From Parus major (lineage: Eukaryota; Chordata; Aves; Passeriformes; Paridae), in NCBI RefSeq assembly GCF_001522545.3, contig NC_031769.1, positions 67,806,162 to 67,870,161 of the forward strand: a stretch of DNA of 64,000 bases, written 5' to 3'. Numbering within the stretch: the stretch's first letter is position 1; each line of letters opens with the position of its first letter. Shown one piece after another: positions 1 through 13,000 of this stretch. The translations under genes and the position numbers were made by a program. Below the pieces are notes generated by a model. The model made no database searches. It had not been told where the DNA came from and was given only the letters and a program-made list of their open reading frames with translations.

Positions 1-3000
1 GAAGCTGGCAGAGCAAATAGATCAAAGGAGGAATACCTGGTGTCAGTCCACCTAAACCAGATTAATGTCTGTGTACCTCTTTTCACTTGAAAGATGACTG
101 CTATCCCACTTTTCCTGTTCCTAATTCCTAATTCCAGCTGTTTGAACCACAAACAGGTTTAGGTTTTGTTCCTAAAACATTCAAACCACCAAGAGATGGG
201 GGACTCTTCCTTAGGATTAATGGAAGTTTAATTTGCAGAAGTGATGTTTCTCAGCATCCCACCAGGTCATCACACCTTGGCACGATTATGAGGAATCAAA
301 CAGATGAGCTGGATATAACCAGAGCACTGTGCACAGCATCACCACCTCTCTGCACTGATATTGTTCTCTTCCCCCAGTCCCTGCTGCTACCAGCTGACTA
401 CACAGGGGTGCTCTTCAGAGTAAAGCATGCCTGCGCTCAATTTCCATTCTCCCCACATCATGATGCAGGTGCCTTCATCTTGCACTCCATTAAAATTTAC
501 ATTCTTCCTTCAGCTTCCCAGTAGCTGGTTGTCACTGCTCTCCAGGAATTCCAGTATTGCCATTATCTCCTTTGTTCCTTCCTTCCTCAGAGCACAATGT
601 AGGACTCAGCAAGCGAGGGAAAAATGCGGAGAACATTATTGCCCTGGACTGGCAGTCAAGAACAGAGTTGGAACTCAGATGCTCCAGAAGACAGGCTTAG
701 GGCTGCTAGGAAAGGGATTAGGTAAATTTTTCCCAATTTTTTTTATAAATGCCATTACAGTAAAAAGGCTCCTTTTCCTTTATCATCCATACAGCATCTA
801 ATTTAAAAATCCCCCAAAATTACTATTATATAGAAAACAGCAGCATGGAGAAGAATGAACAAACTATGTGAAAGTTTAAAATTATTGAAAAGTGAGGAAT
901 ATCCTTGCTTACATTTTACTACACTTAACCTTCTTCAATAACTAAAATCCTCCAATTTATATTATATGCCTGTAAAAAGAAGAATCCTGTAATTAAAAAA
1001 AAGAAAAAGATAATTGTCTCAATTAAGATAACATAATTTCTTGTTGGAAAAATACATACAAATAAATAAGTCCCAGCCCTGAAATTATCATTTTTTGGTT
1101 ATAAAAAGAAAATATTTGCAGGATACAACAGTATAAGGCTGCCAGTTTATACTGAGCCCAATCCCTGTGCAGTTTAAAACTAACTTCTCCTCACTGCAGG
1201 GAGACGCTTTTCCAGTAAACAATAACATGGAATGTCAGTAATGCATCCAAGGCATGAAATATTTTTTTTTCCTCCCTTTCTAAGGGAAATCCCAGCTAGA
1301 ATCCTTTTTAAGGTGATAAAAAAAAAACCAAACAAAAATATAAAATAAATCAGCCATATTCCAGCCTTTTGATTCTGATACTTGTTTCAGTTACTGGCAA
1401 AGAATATGCAGAGAGTATGAATTTCTTGGCTTTGTTACATTTGGGAAAATTCCAATGATTAAAAAAAATAAATAAATAAGATTCAGAAACAGTTTAAATG
1501 TGTAACAAAACTGATACCCAAGTCACGCCCCAGATTACTACTCTTAAGCAATTGACATTGGCCAGAATCCATATAAAAACATACATCTTTTGCCTTCCTG
1601 CTCTGAAATTTACACTATCCCATTTCAAATCTATGCTTTTATTCTTAAAGCCAGAGCAAGATTATCATACCACAGTGAGAATACCTCTGCAGAAACTCAA
1701 TATAGTAAATTTGCAAATCTATCCTCCCTTTTCACCCCCAAAAGGATATTATTAAATTATAAACCTACTGCAGGACTAGTAAAATGATTATAAAACACAA
1801 ATTGAATGGGTGGGGGGAAGAATACCAATAGATTCTAATTTTTTAAATGGAATATTTGCAAAAAGCAGTACCATTTGTCTGGCAGCTATGTTTATGATGC
1901 AGCTTTTAAAATCACACTTACTTTTCAAATTATGGAATTTCTTATTACAAATGTAAACTAAACATAAAATGCTGAGCAGTAAATAGATGACTCAGCCTGC
2001 ATATTTGCTAACTTTTTTTCTTTGGGTGAGATTTTACTGCTACCTAAACTGAAACACACAATTTATGTTGATATTAATGCATGAGTATTTTGCACTGTCT
2101 AACATACTTAGTTGTTCTTTCACAGTCAGGGAAGGGTTTTGAAAGATATCAGCCCCACTACTTCAAATATAAGCCTGCAGTATGAGAAGGAAAAATCCTA
2201 ACTCAACAACATATTCAATCCACCGTAAAAATTCACCACTGCATTTCAGTTTACATGACTTCTCAATCATTTTACAGAGTATGACATTCCTTTGCTGTGA
2301 ATAGCAGTGGGTATAGTTAATAGCTGTTAATTCACAGTAATCTATGTATCTGACTACAGCTTTCAAACTTACTGTGTGTTATATTCTGGAAAAAATAAGC
2401 ATTGACACAGAAGAAAGCAAAATGACTTCTGAGCATGCTGCACATTAAAGGCAATATCCAACAACATTTTAGCCATCCCAAAAAATTATACTAATGGGAA
2501 CCATGATTTTTATTGGAAAGGAAAAACTTTCTTCATATGGGTTTCCTTGGAGAAATAAGCAGATTTTTTTTTAACTTCCTTGGGAGTTAATAAATGTACT
2601 TGGGGCCCAGAGTTTTAAATATGTTAACACCCAATGCTAGGCATGAAAGATTCACTTCCAGCACTTCTCTTCCTGCTCCTCCACTATGGCTAAGACCAGA
2701 GAAGAAGAATAACACTTCTATAAACAAATAACTTTGGATATTTTTGGTGGTATTTGTATTTGTGATCATAACCAGTTGATAATAAATGGAGAAGTCATTT
2801 ACAATAAAGCATTTACAAAGTCACATAACAAAAAAAAAAAGGCGAAATACAACAGTGATATCAAAGATAGGAGGTCTGCAGTTGATGGAGAATCTTCCTC
2901 TTGGCAGAAGGACAGCTGTCTTTTCTTTTTAATGTAGCAAACAAGCAAATAATCTCCAACTTCACTCTGTCCTCAATGCACCTTTTCTAATGGGCAAGGA

Positions 3001-5260
3001 ATATCAAGGGAAAAAAAAAATAAATGAACTCTTACTGAGAGTATTTTTGAGGGCTGGAAAATTTAAATATGAGAAGAGCCCATATCAGCTAAATTTATGA
3101 AATTATGTTTGTTTCACTCACCTCTGTAACTTACACTTTATTGCTTAGAAATCACAGCATTGTTTTTCAAACACTGACAATATAACAAGTTAGATAACCC
3201 TTAACACAGGTTGAGAGTTAAAAAAACAGGTGAAGTTAATAGCAGATTTGTAGCATTAATGATTCATAGCATAGCAATACATGGAAAAAGAAAGCTTCTC
3301 TAATAAAAACATTTTCAACACAATTGGTACTGATACCTCCAGAGCCTCAGTGAAAAATTCAAAGTACTGATAGATAGGTGTAATTTCACAGGAATGAGTT
3401 TGGTTTGGTCAGTCTTAAATTATACTGAAGTAGCTGAAACCAAGAAGTGATCCTATGCATGAGAATGACACACAGGCTAACCAAAACCAGTGAACTATGC
3501 TCTGTCAAGCCATTCACAGTCTTTGCTACCAAACCCAAGTGGTGAAGAAGGCTACAACTAGACTCCTTTTGCTCATCAAATATCCTAACACAGTTATTGA
3601 AATTACTTAATAATTTCATTCTACATTTTCAAGATGGGATGCTAAAATCCCAACTAATTTGAGGATGGAGAAACAGAAAATAATTTTTGAGTTTATGTGC
3701 AACAAAATAGTACCAGTCTGAGTCAAACTAACAAGAAATATAGTCAAACCATTTAACAAATTTCAGGCAAAATGCATTTTGAGTTTCAGAACACATGCAT
3801 ATGCTTATCGTTAGAAGTGTGCAAACATGTACCTCCATATCACCAAAACGTCAAATCTGTTACACTGTTCATAAGCATGAATTGTACAGCTTAGAATTAA
3901 ATCAGATAGAACAAATACTTACCTTCTAGGACAACTGCCAGGAAGTATTATTATTGCTATGACTATTATTTGTGGTGGTAATAATGACAATAATAACAAC
4001 AACATATAATATCTACATTACAAAATCAGAATTCCAAGTAAAACATCATATAATGTGGAGCAAAAACAGATCAATAAAACATGCTGTTTTCTGTTTTCTC
4101 TGCATATCATGAGCAACTTTAAAGTTCAACAATTACCTGAAGAACACCTTTTTGCCCTTCCCAATCTTCCTCCTTTAAAGGCCAGTGACCACAGAACAGT
4201 TTCTGTGACCTCAGTCTCTGCAAACCTCCCCAGTCAGACACATGCAGGTTAACAGCAAATCCATGTTGCACATGTTACCAAAGGACACCTAATACAGAGC
4301 CAGTAGCTGCAAAATTAAAAATCTGCCCTATTCAGAATATGGGCAGATCACCAAAGGGCTACAAGTGAATTTCAGTTGACACATGATGCCAAAAAGGATG
4401 TGGGGAGTGCAGCAGATGTCTGTTCTGGTGCATTGGCAAAAAAGCTTCACAGCACTTTGAGTGTAATAACCTAATACATAATGTTGCCTTTATGTATGCC
4501 TCATTCAAAGGAACTTTTGCAGGTATTAAGCATAAAAAGTCCATTTCTAAGCCTCTCAGTGTACAACAATTACCCTATTGTCACTCAGCCCACTGTGCAT
4601 TGTAAGTCTGATTTTGTGTAGCAATCTTGCTGCATGCTGTCATGTCTGGGTATGACGACTGTGGTATTTTCACTGTGCAAAATCCTACTTCAGGGATGAC
4701 AGATTCACTCCCACCTTCCTCTTTTCTCAGGTTCCCCTCTCTGGATACTGGAGAACATTTTAATCCAGGCACCCTCACAGTGGAGTGATGACATCATGAC
4801 CTTTACTTACATTTGTTGTCTGAGATACAGGACCTGGCCAGTGGTTTAAGGTGTTGAAAGGTATCACTGGTTCACTTCAATGCAGGTGTTTCAGAACTGA
4901 TCCATCACATTTACAGGGCCAGACTCGGTGAAAAGCCAGTCACTTAAAATATTACATTAAAATGTGGTTCTAGTCATCATTTCTAAAATGTTTTCCTCAA
5001 ATCCTTTTGGGAATAATTTGAAAGGTATGTTTTATGCTCAGAAGCAATAGGCCACCAGGTGGCTTTAACTTTTCCTGATTGGGTCGTTCTCTAGTCAGAT
5101 TTTATTTCTCTATTGGTTTAAGCTCCACAGTTTAATGACAAGACAAACCGGCCAAGGGAAAAAATACCCAACACAAGCAGGACAAAAAAATATTTCTAAG
5201 AAAAATACAGAGAAATAGCTAACATTTCAGGGTGTTAATATGAAACAAAATTCCTTTTAA

Positions 5261-5336
5261 AGCTATATCAAAGTATATATTTTTTATATTTTTATATATA
5301 TTTTGATAAAGCTTTTATCAAAGTATATATTTTTTA
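5261..5336. repeat. AT-rich direct and inverted repeat
   Basis: The 20-base string ATCAAAGTATATATTTTTTA occurs twice at a 50-bp offset (from about 5268 and 5318). Between them, TTTGATAAA, loop GCT, TTTATCAAA forms a 9-bp-arm hairpin flanked by ATATATA tracts. It looks like a local duplication within AT-rich DNA. Confidence 0.75.
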
Positions 5337-8300
5337 ATCCAAGAGCAACATAAAAGTATCTTCGAGAAGGAAATCAATTTGCCATAAAAACATGTGGGGA
5401 AAACCAAGAAGTTCTACGAGGAAGTTCACAGTCTTGATTCACATATGACCAAAATCCTGCTGTAGAAGTAGCAGTAGATTACTTAAAGGACTATCATTAA
5501 TATACTATACTAATGCAGAAGGAAAACTATAAACTTAAATAAGTTTGAAACTATATAAGCAGCAGCTTTACATAAAGATTTATCCTAAATAAGTGCATTA
5601 AGTAAAGGTCAGTTTGAGGTACAGGAATCAGGTCAGCTTCCAATCTTTTCCTTCACAAGATTTCATGAATAATGGTGATAAAGAATGAATCAACCACTCA
5701 AAGTGATTCATATATTTATTTTGTCCTAAAGCACTATGGGCTGAAAATCTTGGATGGTAGTAAGAAGTTGCCCATTTCTGTTAGCAATTGAACTTCTCCA
5801 GAGATAAAAAGCCTAATCAGATAAAAAAAAAAACCAAAAACAAAAAACCCCCACAAATTAATTACCTTCAAATATTGATTTCCAAAAAAAAAAAAACAAA
5901 AAAATACAAAAAAAAAACCACAGAGTGAAATTCCCAGGTCTTGAAAGCCCAACTTTTAGACTTTTGCCTAAACAAAATAAGCGAGGGGATTTGCCATGCA
6001 TTTACTGTACTTCATCACACAACGCTGCTATTTGTTTGTTTAAAAATAAGGAAAAAAATGTAGGCAATAAGGTGTGACAAATGATTTTTCAGAAAAGTGA
6101 CAAGAGAAAAGACTGCTGACAAAATCATTTGAGTATTAAGAGTATTTGCACATTTCCCATTAGCAGCAGGATGTTCATTCCTTTCAGCAAGGAAGCGTAT
6201 TCATTGCTAAAATTTCCAAAGGTACACTTTATTTTGGAAATTGGTCTATTTATTAGAGAAATGGAGATAAATCAACAAATACAAAGAAAGCATAATCCAC
6301 AGCCAAATGTGGTCAAAACCATACTACAGATGGAGAAATGGTTCATTCTCCTCAGACAAAAATTAGGGAAACTATATCATCATGGGTAGGCTGAAGCTCT
6401 CCAACAAGATGTTGGTTCCACTGTCTATTGCTTCTGTCCTGTAAGCTTGGACACCCTAAATTCTCTCTCATTCCCTAGCAGGTGTTTTAGCCTCTTCACT
6501 AAGTATATACATCAAGCCTTGCTACCTGCAGCACATATTTTGATTCCCTGTCAAGTAATGCTATTATAACAAAACAATAGGGCTGCTTCCCACAAAATTG
6601 TCAAGTAATGCTTGCAAAAGCAACTGCAAGATAAAAACAACTGGGGATGAGTTTTATACAGAATTTAAGCATCTGAAAGATTTAAAGCTAATTTTGAAAT
6701 TAATCATACAGCTACTAGAGCTGTTCTATTCAACTGAGTGGGATTTTCCCTTTTTTTACTCATGAGTGGGCACATTTCATTTCAAACGCCTAAAGAGATT
6801 TCATGTTTTATTTTTCAACAAGACATATTTCTCGATGTCTACTGCTTGCAGTCATCACTGCTGGAGTTCATTTCAGGTTACCTAAATCAAAAAGACCATA
6901 GTACACATTCTGTTTCAATTCCAGCTATTCTATTGTCCAGGATTTAGGATTGCAATTATTTTATTAGGCCACATAGTGGTCTTACTCAATATTGTAAAGG
7001 TCTGTGTGGCTGAATGCCTCTGTCTTCAAAATGTGGCCTCAAAGTTTTGAGATGTCAGGCTTCTAAAACTAGTAATTTTGACATTATTCTTTGATCTGGA
7101 AGCTTCATTTTTCATAGCTAGCTGCCTCATGAAACATCATGAACATAATAGAGTCACTCTCTCAGCCTTGCATTGATATTTTGGGGTACTACAGACACAT
7201 TGTCAGATATTCTTTAGAAGGTCTTCTGCTGAGAAGAGAATCATGTTAATTTATAAATAAATACATACATATTAAACACATTTCTCTTACCTTGGAGAAA
7301 TTCACCAATTTCAAATCAATATGAAATTTGCCACCAGGACTAGGAAATTATGTTTTCATTGTTCTCTTACCCCATAGTAATACCTACATGCAATTTATTA
7401 CACTGTTTCAGAAATTTTATAATAGCTCCTAATGGCTGTAAAAGAAATTCATGATTTGATTGCTTGTAATTTTTTTGTTTCTAATATAAATATTAAAATA
7501 ATACAACAAAAAAAATTATCCTCAACAGGTCTCTCCACCCATTCTGTTGTTCTGATGGCCTTCCCAAGTCAAGTCTCCTACTCAAATGCTCAAATTTCTG
7601 CTGCCATAAATTAAATTCATACATAATCCTCACTGAAATAATTTGTAAAGTATTAGAAAACATACAAATTTGGCTTTTATGGAATGCCTTCTGATCTGCT
7701 GTCAATACATTGAAAGTCTAAAGTCTAAGTCAGTAGCTTCCCCTGCATTCAACAGAATTGTAAAGCTTTGTACATTTTCACATATGAATGCCAAAGTTTT
7801 AGTTCTCATGCCTTTTAACTGCAGTTTATTATTTATCAGCATTGTATGCATTGCACAAAATCTTCAGACACATTTGTAGGGATTTGGAAGTAATTTACTT
7901 TTCAGATTTTTATGATAATTTTGTATGCCACTCTCTCCACTCAGTGATTATCATATTAGTATGGAAACTTCAAATGTTCTTTGGATTGCTAACATATATA
8001 CACCACTTATATAATAATACAGCATATGTACCATGCTCTTAACATAGATCACATGGAAGAGCAAACAGCTGCTTCATTCCTCTACTTTATTTGTAAGTGC
8101 AACAATTTTGTCTGAATTCGACTTCAGTGGCCATGTTTTCCTCACTTGATTCTGTTTTTCATTACAAATTATAATCAGCTGCTTCTTTTATTTCAATGAA
8201 AGCCAGAAAAGACTTGTTATGGCAGCAAACGCTGAGATTTTCATCCATCTTTCAAAGTACATGGATTAAAAAAAAAAAAAAGCAAATTACAATGGCATAT

Positions 8301-9887
8301 ACCAAGTACAAACTTCTGCTGCATCAGTTTTCAGGGATCACTGTATGCACCAATTACTTCCTTCCAACTCGTTCCATGCCTCAGCAATTCACGTAACTTA
8401 TCATCACGCTAGAGGAGCACACAGCAGTTAAGAAATGCATCTTAAATTCAAGCACTGGCTTATTACAATTCATTCACCTGCCTACCTTATTGTAAGGAAG
8501 GAAGACTTACTAAAGAACATACATAAGGTGAAGGTAATCAAGAGAAAGGACTGTCATATGTGGCTATTTGTGGTGTTCATTCCGACACGCATTTGGAGTG
8601 TTCCCCTATTTTGTGGATTTTAATAACAGTAAATGCTAACAAAACAGTATTAACATGAGTGCTCAGCAGAGGAATGGTGAAACAAATCCCATGTTTTAAA
8701 CATTAAGTTAGATATAAAGCCTAAGTGAAGTACTTTTCAGGCATTATAAGATCATTAGTATTATTAAATTGAAAAGCTAATAGATTACAGAATTTACTTT
8801 GAATGAGTCACAATGCTATACATTGTATATACATAGGGATTTGGAAAACCCTATGGTTGGCTTCTGACTTTTAATCTTTGACACAACCTTTTAAATTTAC
8901 TTTGAGAGAAGAATATCATCATAATACACCATGGTAAGGTCCAGATATTTGAAAATCATATGAACCTAACGATAGAAATTTTGTAACTGAAGTAGCTGTC
9001 TACATTTAGTATGAACTCTCAGACAAACAGAATCTATCAAAAGGTTCACAGAGTAACCACCCTAAAAATATCAGAAAGCCAATGCAAGACATATTCTAGG
9101 CCACAACTGCAGAAAACAAGCTACACAATAAGACAAGAGCAAAAATGGATTGTAAAGGAATTTTCCAATTTCATGGAAGCCAAATTTGCTAATGGCAATT
9201 CGAATGAAGAGAGTCTAGAAGTCACATTTTGTTTGTGAAATCACCAATTCATTTGCAACCAATCTCTTCTTAATTCAGTGACCTAATTGCCTGGGAGCTC
9301 TTTCCAATTCCTTCCAAACTCAATAATGTATTAATTCATTTGAAGTTGCAGATACCGTAAACTGAAAACTCTGGATTCATCCACAGTATCAACATTACAC
9401 AGTATTCGGTCGTGACATTCACAGATCCAGAAGAGACCAGGTTTCCTGTTTCTCTAGTCCTGTCTGCTTCCTGTATCACAAATCCAAGTTTCTGGTTTGC
9501 CTTTCCTACTCAGGACTTTAACTTAACTCACAGAAAACTGGGATCAGTTTTCTGCTAGTTTTTTCTTGCTATCAAGATTTTAAGCTTTACCTTCTTTCTC
9601 TTCATAACTAAGAATCTGAAGAAGCTAGCTTCACATCCAGACATCCTCTAGATGCCCTAGAAGAGTTCAATATCCACCCAAATCTTCAGACTGCCCTTTG
9701 ATGCCCAATATGTTCCAATATTTGAGCACTTCTTTTAACATAAAAAGCCTAACATAACCTGAACACAAGGGATCTTGAGTATATCATTTACATCCCACTA
9801 ACATCACCAAAATAAAACACCATGCTTTTTTCATTTTCACAGAAAACTACCCCTAATTTCAAAATACTAATATTCTTTGGTTTAGGC

Positions 9888-10055
9888 CATTTTGAGAGAG
9901 GGTGTGAATGTTTCTTCCCTGGAAGCATTGCAGGCCAGGTTAGATGGGGCTCTAAGCAACGTGGCAGAGTGAAAGGTGTCCCAGCCCATGGGAAGGAGGC
10001 TGTAACTATCTTTAAGGTCCTTTACAGTCCAAAACATTCTATGATTCTATATGTT
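9888..10055 (+). mobile_element. CR1 LINE 3' fragment
   Basis: The plus strand follows the CR1 3' end closely: CCCTGGAAG, GGCCAGGTTAGATGGGGCT, then AAGGTGTCCCAGCCCATGG, ATCTTTAAGGTCC and terminal repeats of ATTCTATGATTCTAT. It is a 5'-truncated copy with no coding capacity, as is usual for CR1 insertions. It is antisense to GMDS. The open frame at 9822-10067 is a chance frame across it. Confidence 0.92.
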
Positions 10056-13000
10056 TTCTCTCGTTGAAAACTCAAGGCTATTAAAAAAAATGGGGACAAT
10101 AAGTAATGCAGTACTAAAACAAGGAACACAAGAGTCCAGCCCTAGTATGGGCCTACAGATTTTTATTCCCATGAAATGGAGGTTCAGCAGAAGTTCCTAG
10201 AGGACTTCTAACAGATATGTTGTCACCCCATGGCAGACAGGAGGGGGCTGCAGTCCTTAATGTACTCTGGGCACCTGGGAAACTAAAGGGATGTCAGTTG
10301 GCAGTCTCACAGAAGCAGAATTTTTGGCTGTCCTGGAGTCCAGTAGAGGTGCAGCTGACTCAATACCCCAGGAAAACTAAGTAAACTGGTCCCTTACCTT
10401 TGGCATTCCTGACTTACAGAAGACCTTATCTTTGACATGCCTTTTCAATCATGACATGCAACAACAAATGTATCAACAGCAACAGCCTAAAGAACCATGT
10501 AGAATAAAACTAACAACAGCATTTCTTTAGTCATCTACTGACCATCATTTCTTTCCTACTTACACTGTTATAAACATGACATCATAGCTTGTTTCCTGCT
10601 GGGGTACTCTTGTACAGAGATAACAAACATGCACTCTGCCAGTACCAAAATCAAAACCAACTGCTCGACTGCAACAAACGGACGAGAAAACTCCAGATAG
10701 TTAGCAAACAAACACTGAAGTTGCATAATTTAAAATTCCTTCCCTACTCTCACAGTACTCTCTACTCTTCAGTTTTAGAGGCACAGTGTTAATAAATGCT
10801 GCAGAGGAAAACCGAATTCATATTTTACTTATGGCTGCATATTCCACACTAAGTGTGAAAGGGGGGGAGAAAAGCATGCACTCTTAAACATAATGGGCAA
10901 TTTACTGTGGAAAAAAAAAAAGCTATATAAAAGGAAAACTTTTTAACTCCTGTCGTATAATTTGTTTTAGAAACATGTTAACAATGAAGGAAAAAAGCCC
11001 TTAATGTCATTTATACAGCTAACTCTTGCAGGCATGTTCCAAGTCCAATAAAGAAGGTTAATGCTACAATGGCAGTGAGAAACATGCAAGTCAAAACACA
11101 ATCTGGGAGGAACAAAGCACCCCATACAACCCAAATTTCAGCAGCACTAAATAATATCCCACCTGTCAGTGTGTCAAACAGCTTGGCATGTTTCCATTAC
11201 AAGACAAAAGTCACTTTTGTTTGTGTGTCAAATGTGCTCTGAGCAAAAGTAAAAAAAAACAAAAACGAGAAAGCTTTTGGGGAGTAGAGACAGTTCAGAG
11301 AGGTTAAGAAAAGCCAAATGATAAAGAACAATCATGCTTACCACCTTTGTGCTTATGTTCAAAAATAGCATTTTGGTCAGCCAGATGGTACAAATATAGT
11401 TACAAACACATATAATGAACAAATTTAGACATCACTGATGCATGGACAATAACACTGGGTGGAACATGCCCTCCAACTCAAAAAAAATTAACTTCAATTT
11501 ACAAATGGGATCCAAACAGAAATGCTTGTTACTGCCTTGTTTTCCATTTCTCCAAGATTCTTTTTGCATGCTTATTTGTAATTTTCCTATAATCAAGAAA
11601 CAGGGGAAGGGCAGAAAAATATGGACAACCTTATTTATTGCTGCCTTTTTATTGCCTAATATAATTTCACAAAATAAACTGACTTTTACTTTTTGCTTTA
11701 GTATAAAAAATCTGTTCCATTTATTTTAAACGTGAACAATAAACTTGGTGACGGAACAGATCACTTTTTCCTCAAGACGTACCTTAGTAAGGAAGCTGAC
11801 AATCTTCACTGGTTTCAAAACCTTCTGTTTATAATACCCTCTGAAAAATGACAATAATTGCTTTATTCCAGAGCACCAGTTGTCAGACTACTTGGTTCAA
11901 GTAAGACAAGAAAAATCAGAGACAGAAAATCTAAGTGCGAAGTTAGGTGGCAATACTTCACCTGTCCCTGGATGCCAAGGAACTTTACAGATGTGAATTT
12001 TAAGATTCATCATGGAAGACATGTAATATTTAATTATGACAGTCATTCCTAATATGGAAACAAGCAGCCCCTGATTCATTGCATTAGCTTACAATAAGGG
12101 AAAAAAAAATAAAAAAACAAAACCACAGTAGAACACAAAAGAAATTTTATAATTGTAAGAAAGAATTTTAAGTTACTTAAGTTTTACTAAACTTAGGTTA
12201 TCCTTGATTAACTTAGAATTCTGGGGTTGTTCTATCTCCTTTGTCTCAGCCTTAGGTTTCCCCAGGACACCTATCACCTTCATCTGAGCCTGGAATCTGC
12301 CTCATCCAAGCAGAGTCTGTAAGATCCAGAGAAGCCCTTGCTCAGTTACAGAGGCGCTGCTGCACCTAAGGCTGTAAAAATGTGCAGTGTAAGGTTTGCA
12401 GGTTTGCACAGCAGCTCAAGTAAGGAGAGTAACTTCTCTCACCTTTGAAGGAGCTACCTTAAATTGTCCTTAACCTGGTTTAGTAATTCTGTAAATTTCT
12501 CATGGAAACATAACCCGGGAATCATGCCTAGCAGGATGGTAGGCACTAAGCAGCTTAATAAACACACTAACAGGCATGATCAAATCGATAATCGTTCTAG
12601 ACACCTACCTTAATTCTTAGATTGAGCTTCTTCTCTCAAAGATTACTCTAGGAAATTTAGATAATATTTCCTGCTACAGTCTGAATCACTTCTGGCTGGT
12701 TTTTTAATAGTGGGATCAAGATTTAGAGTGTGAGATTCACAGAAAAATATCACCCTTTTAATTGTAGAAATCAAAACATACAAAAAATCTTAAAAAAATT
12801 AATTGTGGGGCACTGTCTTTAGTCAACAGAAAACAGAACTAAACAAACCCAAGACAGCATTTCATATTGCCTCAAATTCTCTGTTTGAGATAAAAATGTA
12901 TTAAAAAAAGACAGAATCCTAGTTCCTCTAAATGCAAAAATAGCCACACACACAAAAATGTCAGCTAAAAAGAAATGTAAAATAATCCTCATACTTTGCA

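Noticed and set aside
5734..5952. Small hydrophobic Phe/Gly-rich protein on the minus strand
   Set aside because: It is the translation of poly(A)-rich low-complexity DNA, giving runs of Phe.
12170..12670. A second LTR or old repeat
   Set aside because: The block is more GC-rich and has an AATAAA at about 12560, but I could not find paired TG/CA ends or a target duplication.
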